From JBHJHP01 sp042219825 (lineage in GTDB: Bacteria; Bacteroidota; Bacteroidia; Bacteroidales; UBA5342): a DNA stretch of 64,000 bases. Below, piece by piece: positions 18,817-28,544 of the stretch (its first letter is position 1; each line of letters begins with the position of its first letter). The notes below the pieces were generated by a model. The model searched no databases. It was given only the letters and a program-made list of their open reading frames with translations, and had not been told where the DNA came from. The position numbers and the translations under genes were made by a program. The DNA is taken from NCBI RefSeq assembly GCF_042219825.1, contig NZ_JBHJHQ010000006.1, positions 62,001 through 126,000 on the forward strand, in the 5' to 3' direction.

Positions 18817-20439
18817 ATGATAAAAAAACTAACCATTTTGTTCTTAACAAATGTTCTCCTTTTCAGCTGTTCATCACGAAAGGAAAAGAAAACAAAATCA
18901 GAAAGACCCAACATCGTGCTGATTATGGCTGATGATATGGGATATTCAGATCTGGGATGCTATGGTGGGGAGATACAAACTCCTAATATAGACGGACTGG
19001 CAAGGGATGGCATTCGTTTTACACAAATGCATAACAGTGCCCGGTGTTGCCCTACACGGGCTTCTTTATTAACCGGTTTACATCCGCAACAGGCTGGCAT
19101 AAATGGAATGGGCGTAAACCTGAATATGAATGCTGCAACCATTGCAGAGGTGTTGAAGGAAAACGGTTACCATACAGGAATGACAGGAAAATGGCATCTG
19201 TCCACAACAAAGGCATTGGACGATAATGTTGAACAGTTACGCTGGATGGCACACATGACGGATCATGGTCCTTTTTCTCCCATTGAAAATTATCCGTGTA
19301 ACCGTGGTTTTGAAGAGCATTGGGGAGTAATATGGGGCGTTGTTAATTATTTTGATCCCTTCAGTCTGGTGCACAACGAAAAACCCATAAAGGAAGTGCC
19401 GGATGATTTTTATATGACGGATTTTATTACAGAAAAAACACTGGATCTTATAGATGAGTTTAGCAGTGATGATAAGCCATTTTTCTTATATGTGGCACAC
19501 AATGCACCACATTGGCCTCTACATGCATTACCTGAGGATATCGAAAAATATAAGGATGCGTACAATGATGGCTGGGAAGTCTTGCGGAAAAACAGGTATA
19601 AAAGAATGGTAGAGATGGGATTGATCGACAGTGCTACCTACCATTTGCCAGCCAATTCTTCCGGAAGGTCATGGGATCAATGTGACAGAAAAGCATATGA
19701 ATCGGCTTGTATGTCTGTGCATGCTGCGATGGTTGATCATGTGGATCAGAGCGTGGGCGAGATTATTCAAAAGTTAAAAGATGAAGGGGAGTATGAGAAT
19801 ACAATCATTCTGGTATTATCAGATAACGGAGCGTCATACGAGAGGGGATATCCACCAGGATTTGATCGTCCCGGTTTCACCCGTGATTCAACTATTATAG
19901 AATATAATTCGGATCATCCCGGTCCGGAAACGACCTGGAATTATATAGGAAATGCCTGGGCAAGTGCATCGAACACACCGTTCCGGTACTGGAAAAAGGA
20001 ATCGTATGAAGGAGGCAGTGCCACACCGTTCATTGTGCATTGGCCGGCAGGTTTAAAGGATAAGCAGAATACCATTAACAGGGGCTTTGCACACGTAGTT
20101 GATGTATTACCTACCTGCCTGGAACTGGCAGATGCATCTTATCCCGATTCTATCAATGGGCAGAAGACCATGGATCTTGTTGGTGCCAGTCTGATGCCGC
20201 TACTTTATGGGAATACAGAAACCCTGCATGATACCATGTACTGGGAACATGAAGGCGGACGGGCAATCAGGACAGGGGATTGGAAAATGGCATCCTTGCC
20301 GGGCCAACAATGGGAATTGTTCAATATTAGTTTGGATCACACAGAAACAAACAATCTGGCTTTAGAATTTCCCGAACGCGTTAAAGAACTGAATGCAGCC
20401 TGGGGAAAATGGGCAGATGGACTAGGTATCCGCCATTGA
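18817..20439 (+). CDS. Type I sulfatase (S1), lipoprotein
   Basis: A 540-residue sulfatase with lipobox LLFSC. The formylglycine motif is Cys77-C-P-T-Arg81, followed by ASLLTG. The DD metal-binding pair is in LIMADDMGYSD; MTGKWHLS and LSDNGASYERGYPPGFDRPGF are shared nearly word for word with the sulfatase at 9786. The two are close paralogs, but this one has no LamG or T9SS domain and is probably outer-membrane or periplasm anchored. It sits between GH125 and GH38, which suggests that desulfation is interleaved with mannose removal. Confidence 0.93.
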   Translation: MIKKLTILFLTNVLLFSCSSRKEKKTKSERPNIVLIMADDMGYSDLGCYGGEIQTPNIDGLARDGIRFTQMHNSARCCPTRASLLTGLHPQQAGINGMGVNLNMNAATIAEVLKENGYHTGMTGKWHLSTTKALDDNVEQLRWMAHMTDHGPFSPIENYPCNRGFEEHWGVIWGVVNYFDPFSLVHNEKPIKEVPDDFYMTDFITEKTLDLIDEFSSDDKPFFLYVAHNAPHWPLHALPEDIEKYKDAYNDGWEVLRKNRYKRMVEMGLIDSATYHLPANSSGRSWDQCDRKAYESACMSVHAAMVDHVDQSVGEIIQKLKDEGEYENTIILVLSDNGASYERGYPPGFDRPGFTRDSTIIEYNSDHPGPETTWNYIGNAWASASNTPFRYWKKESYEGGSATPFIVHWPAGLKDKQNTINRGFAHVVDVLPTCLELADASYPDSINGQKTMDLVGASLMPLLYGNTETLHDTMYWEHEGGRAIRTGDWKMASLPGQQWELFNISLDHTETNNLALEFPERVKELNAAWGKWADGLGIRH

Positions 20440-20467
20440 ATATATATAACCAATAACACGAATAAAA

Positions 20468-23400
20468 ATGAAAAACACCGGATTATTAATTTTACTGATA
20501 CTGATGCCGCTGGTATTAAATGCGCAACCCTTCAGCAGCAGAGAGGACTATGATATTTCAAAAGATAAGGTGCTGTATACCATTGGATACTCGCATTTGG
20601 ATACGGAGTGGAACTGGGATTATGTAACCACCATCGATGAGTGCATTAAAAACATTATGACAGAAAACTTTTATCTGTTTGAACACTATCCTGATTATGT
20701 CTACAATTTCACCGGTTCCCGCAGGTACCACATGATGAAGGAATACTATCCTGATTTATATGAGAAAGTGAAGGACTATATTCACCAGGGGAGATGGTAT
20801 GTCTCCGGTTCATCCGTGGATGAAGGTGAAGTAAATATCTCATCGTCAGAGTCTCTGATCCGTCAGGTCCTTTATGGCAACGATTATTTCAGAAAGGAAT
20901 TTGGTGTGGAAAGTTCAGATTATATGCTTCCGGATTGTTTTGGGTTTTTAGCGAATCTGCCAACGATATGGAATCACTGTGGGTTGCTCGGTTTTTCCAC
21001 ACAAAAGCTGACCTGGCACTCTGCAGCAGGCATACCGTTTAATGTTGGCGTTTGGAAAGGGCCTGATGATAAAGGTTTGGTTTGTGCCCTGAATGCGACA
21101 AGTTATACCAGTGGAATTGAAAACCGACTTGATTTGAATGATAACTGGAATGACCGTTTAAATGATGATATTAAAAAGCACGGTATTTCTTTCGATTACC
21201 GCTATTACGGTGTAGGAGATATGGGTGGGGCACCTCGTTTGACTGATGTGGAACGAGCCGTAAAAAGTTTGAAGAACAATGACAGTAAGTTTAAAGTTGT
21301 GTTGACATCATCGGATCAGATGTATAAAGATATCACGCCTGAAATTAGAGCAAAACTTCCGGAGTATAAGGGAGATCTTTTGTTGATTGAACACAGTGCC
21401 GGTTCGTTAACATCGCAGGCTTTTATGAAACGGATGAACCGGAAAAATGAACTGCTGGCAAAATCAGCGGAGCAGCTTGCGGTAATGGCAGACTGGAAAG
21501 GAGGAGTTCCATATCCATCAGATAAGCTAAACAGGTCATGGGAGTTGGTTTTGGGAAGTCAGTTTCATGATATTCTACCGGGAACCAGTATTCCAAAGGC
21601 GTATGAGTATGCATGGAATGACGAATTTATTGCGGCTAACGGATTTGCCGAAGTCCTGAAAAGTTCTGTCAGTTCGCTGTCCGGACAGTTGAATACAAAA
21701 GTAAAAGGGAGACCTTTGGTTGTATATAATCCGGTTGAACGGGACAGAGAGGATGTGGTATCGGCAGAGTTAACTTATGAACAGTTGCCGGCAGCAATTC
21801 AGGCATATAATCCTGATGGCAAGCCTGTTCCCACCCAGATCATTGCTACAGAAGGCAAGGCAATAACGTTTATCTTTCTTGCGAAAGTTCCATCATCGGG
21901 AATGGCCGTTTATGATGTAAGGAGCGTAAAGAAGGCGATATCCTTTAATTCACAACTGGCTGTGACAGATAAAACCATCGAAAATAAATATTACAGGGTT
22001 GTGTTTGCGTCTAACGGAGATATGACAAGTATCTACGATAAAACTGCACAAAAAGAATTACTGTCTGAACCGGCAAAGCTTGAATTTCAGACTGAATCGC
22101 CGGAACAATGGCCGGCCTGGAATATGGACTGGGAAGACCGTAAAAATCCGCCGGTTGATTTCATGGATAATAATTGCTCTATCCGCATCGCGGGGAATGG
22201 TGAGGTTAGAGTAGCACTTGAAATTACCAGGAAAGGAAGAAATTCTGAAATTACACAGATGGTTAGTCTGGCTGCGGGTGAAGCCGGTAAACGCATTGAA
22301 GTATCTAACACGCTGGACTGGCAATCCAAAGGTGTAAGTTTAAAGGCAGCTTTTCCACTTATCGTAAGCAATGAAAAGGCAACCTATAATCTTGGGGTTG
22401 GAACGTTGCAGAGGGGTAATAATAACAGTGTGAAATTTGAGGTGCCTGCAAAACAGTGGTTTGATTTGACCGATATTTCAGGTGATTATGGGGTAACCAT
22501 TCTGGAAGATTGCAAATACGGCTCTGATAAACCGGCTGATAATAAATTAAGGCTCACTCTACTGTACACACCTGAGAATAAAAACTGGTATCCGGTTCAG
22601 CAAACACAGGATTGGGGAATTCACCAGTTTCGGTATGGCATATATGGTCATGCAGGCAGTTGGCAGAATGAATCTCAATGGCAGGGGAAATTTTTCAATC
22701 AGCCATTAATGGCATTTGAAGCTCCAAAACATAGCGGTAAAGCAGGAAAAACTGCGTCTTTCCTATCCTTAAGTACGCCGCAGATCGGTGTTATGGCGTT
22801 TAAAAAGATGGAGAACAGCGATTACTATTTGGTGAGAGTTACTGAATTAAACGGAAATGATCTTGACAAAGCTTCATTGAGTTTTGCCGGGAATATTCAG
22901 GATGCTTATGAAGTAAGCGGACAGGAAAAAAGAATTGGCGATGTGAAATTCGAAAGCAATCAGCTTAATTTTGGTATGACCCATTATACCATACGGAGTT
23001 TTGCAGTTAAACTGAAAGATCCTGAAATTAGATCTGATGATGCCAGTCAGATATTTGTGGATATTCCCTACAATCAGGATGTGATGAGTTGGGACTATTA
23101 TCGGAATGATGGTGACTTTCAGTACAGAATAAATATGCCGGCAGAGCTTATCCCTGATACATTGGTGAGTGATGGCATCTTATTTAAAATGGGAAGCAAG
23201 GAAAATGAAGCTGATAATGTAGTAAACTGTCGGGGACAGCAAATTACCTTGCCTGAGGGAGATTTCAACCGAATTTACATCCTTGCTGCAGCAGACGAAG
23301 AAACCAATGGTGAATTTGTTACAGATGATGTAAACCACAGGATTTCAGTCCAGCGCTGGACCGGTAATATCGGACAGTTTTATAACAGGAATTTTGCGAA

Positions 23401-23695
23401 TGATGGACAAACGGTAACATCTATTGCAACACCTTTTGCAAAAGATGACAATATCGCCTGGTTTGCCTCACATACGCATCAATGCTATCCTTCGAAAAAC
23501 AGGACATATCAGTATGCCTATATGTATAAATATGAAATAGTTGTTCCTAAAGGAGCCAAAACTTTCAAATTCCCGGATAACAGCAGAATAAAAGTGCTTG
23601 CTGTTACCGCAGCAAAATTGAAAGGAGACAATATAACTCCTGTACAACCATTATATGACAATTTTAAAAATTCAGAACAAGTAGTGTTGAGATAG
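20468..23695 (+). CDS. GH38 alpha-mannosidase, exported
   Basis: A 1075-residue GH38 retaining alpha-mannosidase with a signal peptide (ends VLNAQ). The zinc-binding His43 and Asp45 are in YSHLDTEWNWDY. The nucleophile Asp156 is in MLPDCFGF. A further zinc-site segment, His367-Asp368, is in FHDILPGTS. The long C-terminal beta-rich half (about 400-1075) matches the family. It begins 28 bases after the sulfatase and is the last gene of this transcription unit, since a terminator follows. Confidence 0.93.
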   Translation: MKNTGLLILLILMPLVLNAQPFSSREDYDISKDKVLYTIGYSHLDTEWNWDYVTTIDECIKNIMTENFYLFEHYPDYVYNFTGSRRYHMMKEYYPDLYEKVKDYIHQGRWYVSGSSVDEGEVNISSSESLIRQVLYGNDYFRKEFGVESSDYMLPDCFGFLANLPTIWNHCGLLGFSTQKLTWHSAAGIPFNVGVWKGPDDKGLVCALNATSYTSGIENRLDLNDNWNDRLNDDIKKHGISFDYRYYGVGDMGGAPRLTDVERAVKSLKNNDSKFKVVLTSSDQMYKDITPEIRAKLPEYKGDLLLIEHSAGSLTSQAFMKRMNRKNELLAKSAEQLAVMADWKGGVPYPSDKLNRSWELVLGSQFHDILPGTSIPKAYEYAWNDEFIAANGFAEVLKSSVSSLSGQLNTKVKGRPLVVYNPVERDREDVVSAELTYEQLPAAIQAYNPDGKPVPTQIIATEGKAITFIFLAKVPSSGMAVYDVRSVKKAISFNSQLAVTDKTIENKYYRVVFASNGDMTSIYDKTAQKELLSEPAKLEFQTESPEQWPAWNMDWEDRKNPPVDFMDNNCSIRIAGNGEVRVALEITRKGRNSEITQMVSLAAGEAGKRIEVSNTLDWQSKGVSLKAAFPLIVSNEKATYNLGVGTLQRGNNNSVKFEVPAKQWFDLTDISGDYGVTILEDCKYGSDKPADNKLRLTLLYTPENKNWYPVQQTQDWGIHQFRYGIYGHAGSWQNESQWQGKFFNQPLMAFEAPKHSGKAGKTASFLSLSTPQIGVMAFKKMENSDYYLVRVTELNGNDLDKASLSFAGNIQDAYEVSGQEKRIGDVKFESNQLNFGMTHYTIRSFAVKLKDPEIRSDDASQIFVDIPYNQDVMSWDYYRNDGDFQYRINMPAELIPDTLVSDGILFKMGSKENEADNVVNCRGQQITLPEGDFNRIYILAAADEETNGEFVTDDVNHRISVQRWTGNIGQFYNRNFANDGQTVTSIATPFAKDDNIAWFASHTHQCYPSKNRTYQYAYMYKYEIVVPKGAKTFKFPDNSRIKVLAVTAAKLKGDNITPVQPLYDNFKNSEQVVLR

Positions 23696-23713
23696 AAGTC
23701 GTTAATTTTTTGC

Positions 23714-23750
23714 AGAGCCTGGACTATAATCGTTCAGGCTCTTTTTTTTT
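23714..23750 (+). terminator. Rho-independent terminator closing the first PUL
   Basis: The 8-bp stem AGAGCCTG / CAGGCTCT (23714-23721 with 23735-23742) is followed directly by nine T. It lies just after the GH38 stop. Confidence 0.9.
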
Positions 23751-24133
23751 ATCGCCCTGTGTAAATAGTGTACAATTTAAAAAGTCATTAAAAGTGTTTT
23801 AAATACGCTTATTAAAAGCGAAATAAATTGCTGAAAAATGTAAATAGTATCGTGAGTAAACCTATTTGATAAATTGTAATATTATCTGAAAAGTTCCTTG
23901 AAGAACACAGCAATATCGTTTATAAAAAGATATTCAAAAGATTGAAGTTTTTCATAAATCACGATAAAACTAATACTGAAGGATTAAATTTTTTTTGATG
24001 TTAACCAATATTTCAATCAACGGTATGGAAGATAAATCCCGATGCATATTCTTCCATTTTACTTTAAATAATAATGACTTAAAATAATACCAGAAATGGA
24101 TAAAAATGCATTTAAAAATAAATTCTGTTAATT
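23751..24133. other. Intergenic region upstream of the second PUL
   Basis: AT-rich sequence with no credible gene. It follows a strong terminator and precedes the IPT/TIG lipoprotein, so the promoter of the second PUL should lie here. I could not assign a consensus promoter or operator. Confidence 0.5.
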
Positions 24134-25450
24134 ATGAAGAAAAAATCAAGTTTAATAAGGCGTATTAGCAAGCTTTGGTTTTTGCCCTTCATGGCTGTAC
24201 TTCTGCTATGGTCCTGTGGTGGTAATGATGAACCGGAAGTGATCCTTTACAATCCGGATATTCCGGTTAAAGTCAACAGTTTTGTGCCGGATAGTGGAGG
24301 TGTTGGGACTCAGCTTGTGATAATAGGTGAAAATTACGGTCAGGATCCATCAATAGTAAGCGTTATTGTGAATGATCGCAAGGCAACAGTAATTGGAGTT
24401 AACGATACCCGAATATATGCTGTTGTTCCGGCTCGTGCAGGAACAGGAACCGTAACTGTAATTTTAAATGGTACTGATACTGTTGTAAGCGAAAAGATAT
24501 TTAATTATAAACTTACACAAAGTGTTTCAACTGTTTGTGGAAGTACCGATGATACCGGACATGGAAGCATGGAAGACGGAAGGCTTGATGAGGCCACTTT
24601 TTTGTATCCCTATTATCTGGCCATAGATGATGAGAACAACTTGTTTGTAGTTCAGCGTCAGGGTATTGCCACCGAGTCTACTGGTGACCAGACACAAGCT
24701 ATTCGTTTGGTTGCATTGAGTGATGATCAGGTAACTACAAAATATACGACAAGCGGTAATAACTTTTTACGCGCTGTTGAATTTAGCAAAACACAGGATA
24801 CCTTATTTTGTGTAAATGACACATGGGATTCAAATGGTTTAGGATTATTTACATTAACGCGGGAACAAGGCTGGTACGATTCAAAGGATCTTCATAACAG
24901 CATGACGGTTAATGGAATTGCAATAAATCCGGTGGATAATTCATTTATCTATTCTTATTTCCAGAAATCCATTATCCGGTACTACGATGTGGCAACCGAT
25001 ACACGTAGAGATTTAACAACATTCGGCGAAGATTATGTTTTATATATGTGTTTCTCTCCGGATGGGAAATATGTATACATGGCTGTATCTGATGGTTTTC
25101 AGGCTGATCGCGGTAAACTTTACCGGGGGGAATGGAATTTTGAAACAAAAACCATTGATAACTCTGAGCTTATTTCTATTGATTATCTGAATTATCCTGA
25201 ACAGATAGCCTGTGATGATCAGGGATATCTGTATATATGTGATTCAGGAAACCACACTATTGAGATGTGGAACCCGAAAACCAGAACATTTACAACATTT
25301 GCTGGTGTGAGGGGTGAATCTGGATATTTAGATGGCTTGCCTTTAAAATCTAAGTTCAATAGTCCTACAGGTATCTGTATTGGAGCTGATGGTGCAATGT
25401 ATATTGCAGATAATGGTAATCACCGGATCAGAAAAATTGTAATCCAGTAA
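24134..25450 (+). CDS. IPT/TIG and NHL-repeat surface lipoprotein, candidate glycan-binding protein
   Basis: A 438-residue lipoprotein (lipobox LLWSC, Cys28). An IPT/TIG immunoglobulin-like domain (about 45-130, VNSFVPDSGGVGTQLVIIGENYG) is followed by an NHL-type six-bladed propeller (about 135-438). The propeller includes repeats such as PEQIACDDQGYLYICDSGNH and PTGICIGADGAMYIADNGNH. Proteins of this layout next to SusC/SusD are often surface glycan-binding proteins. SusC starts 12 bases after its stop, so it is in the same operon. Confidence 0.85.
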   Translation: MKKKSSLIRRISKLWFLPFMAVLLLWSCGGNDEPEVILYNPDIPVKVNSFVPDSGGVGTQLVIIGENYGQDPSIVSVIVNDRKATVIGVNDTRIYAVVPARAGTGTVTVILNGTDTVVSEKIFNYKLTQSVSTVCGSTDDTGHGSMEDGRLDEATFLYPYYLAIDDENNLFVVQRQGIATESTGDQTQAIRLVALSDDQVTTKYTTSGNNFLRAVEFSKTQDTLFCVNDTWDSNGLGLFTLTREQGWYDSKDLHNSMTVNGIAINPVDNSFIYSYFQKSIIRYYDVATDTRRDLTTFGEDYVLYMCFSPDGKYVYMAVSDGFQADRGKLYRGEWNFETKTIDNSELISIDYLNYPEQIACDDQGYLYICDSGNHTIEMWNPKTRTFTTFAGVRGESGYLDGLPLKSKFNSPTGICIGADGAMYIADNGNHRIRKIVIQ

Positions 25451-25462
25451 AAGACTTTAACT

Positions 25463-28400
25463 ATGATGACAAAATATAAATCTTTATTACTTATTGTCGG
25501 TTTCCTGATTTCTTTTACAGGACTGGCGCAGGTTAAGCAAATAACTGTTACTGGTACGGTTACCGATCAGGATAATGAACCGTTGTTTGGTGTAAATGTG
25601 GTTGTGAAGAACCAGGTGGGTATTGGAACTGTAACAAACGATAAAGGGGAATATAAAATTAAGGCAGGTGAGAATGACATCCTTGTATTTTCTTTTATCA
25701 GTTTTGAAAAGCAGGAAGTACGCATTAATGGGAATAATTCCATAAATGTAATAATGCATGAAGCCAGTCAGCAGATAGAAGAAGTAGCTGTTGTGGCACA
25801 TGGTACTAAAAAGAAGACGTCGGTGATTGGTGCAATAACATCCATTGAACCCACCGCATTACAGTCCGCATCTATTCAGCCCAGTAATGCACTTGCCGGT
25901 AATATAGCCGGTGTTATTGCGGTGCAACGTAGTGGTGAACCGGGTGAAAACAATTCCGAATTCTGGATCAGGGGAATCAGTACATTTGGAGCTAATTCCC
26001 AGGCATTGATCCTTGTAGACGGGGTAGAGCGAAATTTTAATGAGATAAATGTTGAGGATATTCAGGACTTTACCGTTTTAAAGGATGCGTCGGCAACAGC
26101 AGTATATGGAAGCCGTGGTGCAAATGGAGTTGTTTTAATTACAACAAAACGTGGTAAGGAAGGTAAAATCAACATCAATGCAAAAATTGAAAGGGGCGTT
26201 TCCGTACGGTCAAAAATGCCGGATTATGTGGATGGTATTACCTATGCCAATTTAGCTAACGAAGCTGCTGTGACCCGGGGCAGAGATGCCATTTACTCCC
26301 CTTCTGAAATTGAAATTATTGGTTATGGACTTGATCCTGATTTATACCCGAGCATTAACTGGAGAGAAGATCTTTTACTGCCATCTTCTTCAAGATACCG
26401 TTCAACCCTAAGCATAAGTGGAGGTAGTAGTCTGGTGCAGTATTACATATCAGGAAGTTATGTAAATGAATCAGGCATGTACAAATATGGAGATTTGAAT
26501 GAATATGATACGAATGTAAACTATCAACGTTACAACTTCAGGTCAAATGTAAACGTGAACGTTACAAAAACTACATCTGTTGAATTGGGTATCGGAGCAT
26601 GGATCGTGGATCAGAACAAACCAGCTGATGGCAATTCAGATAATATATGGGGATCGTTTTCTAACTTAACACCAATAACGGTTCCTTTTCAATATTCCAA
26701 TGGTCTCTTTCCGGCTTATGGCTCAGGAGGGAACCTGGTTAGTCCTTACGTATTATTGAGTCAGAGCGGTTATACTACAAAGTGGGAAAGTAAACTGGAA
26801 ACCAATATTGCCATAAAACAGGATTTAAGTTTTATTGCTGATGGCCTGAATTTTACAGGACGTTTTTCTTATGACGCATACAATTATAATCAGGTAAGCC
26901 GATTAACATCTCCAGATTTGTATAGAGCTGAAAAACAACGTGATGGATACGGAGATTTGGTACTCCGCAAAGTAGTGGATGGATATCCTCTCGCGCAGTC
27001 TTCCGGTGGTTGGGGTGATATAAGATACTATACAGAAGCATCCCTTAATTACGACCATGTATTTAATCAGAAACACAGAGTGGGTGGTTTGTTGTTGTAC
27101 TATCATCAGGAATACAGCCGTAATGACGCAGGTAGTGATATCATTGCTGCAGTTCCAAAACGTAATCAGGCTGTTTCTGGTAGGGTAACTTATGCATACA
27201 ATGATAAGTATATGTTTGAATATAACTTCGGTTATACAGGTTCAGAGAATTTTGAAAAAGGTTCAAGGTATGGTTTCTTCCCTGCTGTGGCATTAGGATG
27301 GCGTATATCACAGGAAAATTTTATGGATAACCTTCCCTGGGTTGATGAATTTAAACTGCGCTTTTCGTATGGAGAGGTTGGAAATGATCAGTTGAATCAA
27401 AGATTCCCATACATTACAACCGTTGGTAGCGGTACTGGTTACCGGTTTGGAGAAAATGCGCAGATTTACCTTGATGGATTGAGAACACTGGACATTGGAG
27501 CACAAAATCTCTCCTGGGAAACGGCCAAAAAATATGATTTTGGTATTGATACCAGGTTCTTTAACAGATTAGATTTGGTAGCGGATGTATTTAAAGACCG
27601 CCGTGAAGATATTTTTATGTTGAGAGGATATGTGCCTTATGCTGTTGGATTGCTCGAGGGACAGCAGCCATGGGCCAATGTAGGTGTAATGGAAAGTCAG
27701 GGTATTGACGGGACGGCATCTTTTGAAGGTAAAATAGGTAAATTAAACTATACAATCAGAGGAAACTTTACTTACAGCACCAGTGATGTGATAGACTACG
27801 ATGAGGCAGCAAATTCGTTATACTATCAGCAAACGGAGGGCTACCGCTGGCAACAAACCCGTGGATTAATAGCACTTGGGCTATTTCAGAATGAAGAAGA
27901 AATTGCCAACAGTCCGGTTCAGACATTTGGTACTGTAATGCCAGGTGATATAAAATACAAAGATGTAAATGGTGACGGTCAGATTGACGATGCTGATGTT
28001 GTCCCGATCGGACATGCCACGATTCCTGAGATTCAGTACGGTACTGGTTTAAGCTTACGATATAAAAATATTGATTTTAGTACCTTATTTCAGGGAACCG
28101 GTAGTAGTGACTTTTTCATTGATGGCAATATCGCCTATCCGTTTTCAGGAAGTGAGACAGGAAATATAAGTAGTTATGTTGCTAATGAAAGTAACCGTTG
28201 GATTTCCAGCGACTTTTCTGGAAGTACTGCCACTGAAAATCCGGATGCCATGTTTCCTCGTCTAACGTATGGTCCTAATCAGAATAACAACCGGAACTCT
28301 ACTTTCTGGTTAAGAAATAACCGGTATCTGCGATTGAAAAATATGGAAATCGGATATAACTTAAACCGGAATTTTATTAAAAAGTTTCACATGCAATCTG

Positions 28401-28537
28401 CAAGGATATACCTTATTGCTACCAACCTGTTGGTATTTTCACCGTTTGACTGGTGGGATCCGGAACAGGATACAGGTAACGGTGCAGCATATCCTTTACA
28501 GAAATCATTTACCTTAAGTATTAATGTTAATTTTTAA
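25463..28537 (+). CDS. susC: SusC-like TonB-dependent transporter (second)
   Basis: A 1024-residue outer-membrane importer. It has a signal peptide, a carboxypeptidase-D-like domain (about 26-105, VTGTVTDQDNEPLFGVNVV), a plug (about 115-225, with VYGSRGANGVVLITTKRG) and a barrel ending in SFTLSINVNF. Unlike the SusC at 2491 it has no STN domain, so it is probably not wired to a FecR/sigma pair. ATG 25463 and ATG 25466 are both possible starts. SusD follows immediately. Confidence 0.95.
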   Translation: MMTKYKSLLLIVGFLISFTGLAQVKQITVTGTVTDQDNEPLFGVNVVVKNQVGIGTVTNDKGEYKIKAGENDILVFSFISFEKQEVRINGNNSINVIMHEASQQIEEVAVVAHGTKKKTSVIGAITSIEPTALQSASIQPSNALAGNIAGVIAVQRSGEPGENNSEFWIRGISTFGANSQALILVDGVERNFNEINVEDIQDFTVLKDASATAVYGSRGANGVVLITTKRGKEGKININAKIERGVSVRSKMPDYVDGITYANLANEAAVTRGRDAIYSPSEIEIIGYGLDPDLYPSINWREDLLLPSSSRYRSTLSISGGSSLVQYYISGSYVNESGMYKYGDLNEYDTNVNYQRYNFRSNVNVNVTKTTSVELGIGAWIVDQNKPADGNSDNIWGSFSNLTPITVPFQYSNGLFPAYGSGGNLVSPYVLLSQSGYTTKWESKLETNIAIKQDLSFIADGLNFTGRFSYDAYNYNQVSRLTSPDLYRAEKQRDGYGDLVLRKVVDGYPLAQSSGGWGDIRYYTEASLNYDHVFNQKHRVGGLLLYYHQEYSRNDAGSDIIAAVPKRNQAVSGRVTYAYNDKYMFEYNFGYTGSENFEKGSRYGFFPAVALGWRISQENFMDNLPWVDEFKLRFSYGEVGNDQLNQRFPYITTVGSGTGYRFGENAQIYLDGLRTLDIGAQNLSWETAKKYDFGIDTRFFNRLDLVADVFKDRREDIFMLRGYVPYAVGLLEGQQPWANVGVMESQGIDGTASFEGKIGKLNYTIRGNFTYSTSDVIDYDEAANSLYYQQTEGYRWQQTRGLIALGLFQNEEEIANSPVQTFGTVMPGDIKYKDVNGDGQIDDADVVPIGHATIPEIQYGTGLSLRYKNIDFSTLFQGTGSSDFFIDGNIAYPFSGSETGNISSYVANESNRWISSDFSGSTATENPDAMFPRLTYGPNQNNNRNSTFWLRNNRYLRLKNMEIGYNLNRNFIKKFHMQSARIYLIATNLLVFSPFDWWDPEQDTGNGAAYPLQKSFTLSINVNF

Positions 28538-28544
28538 GAGCATC

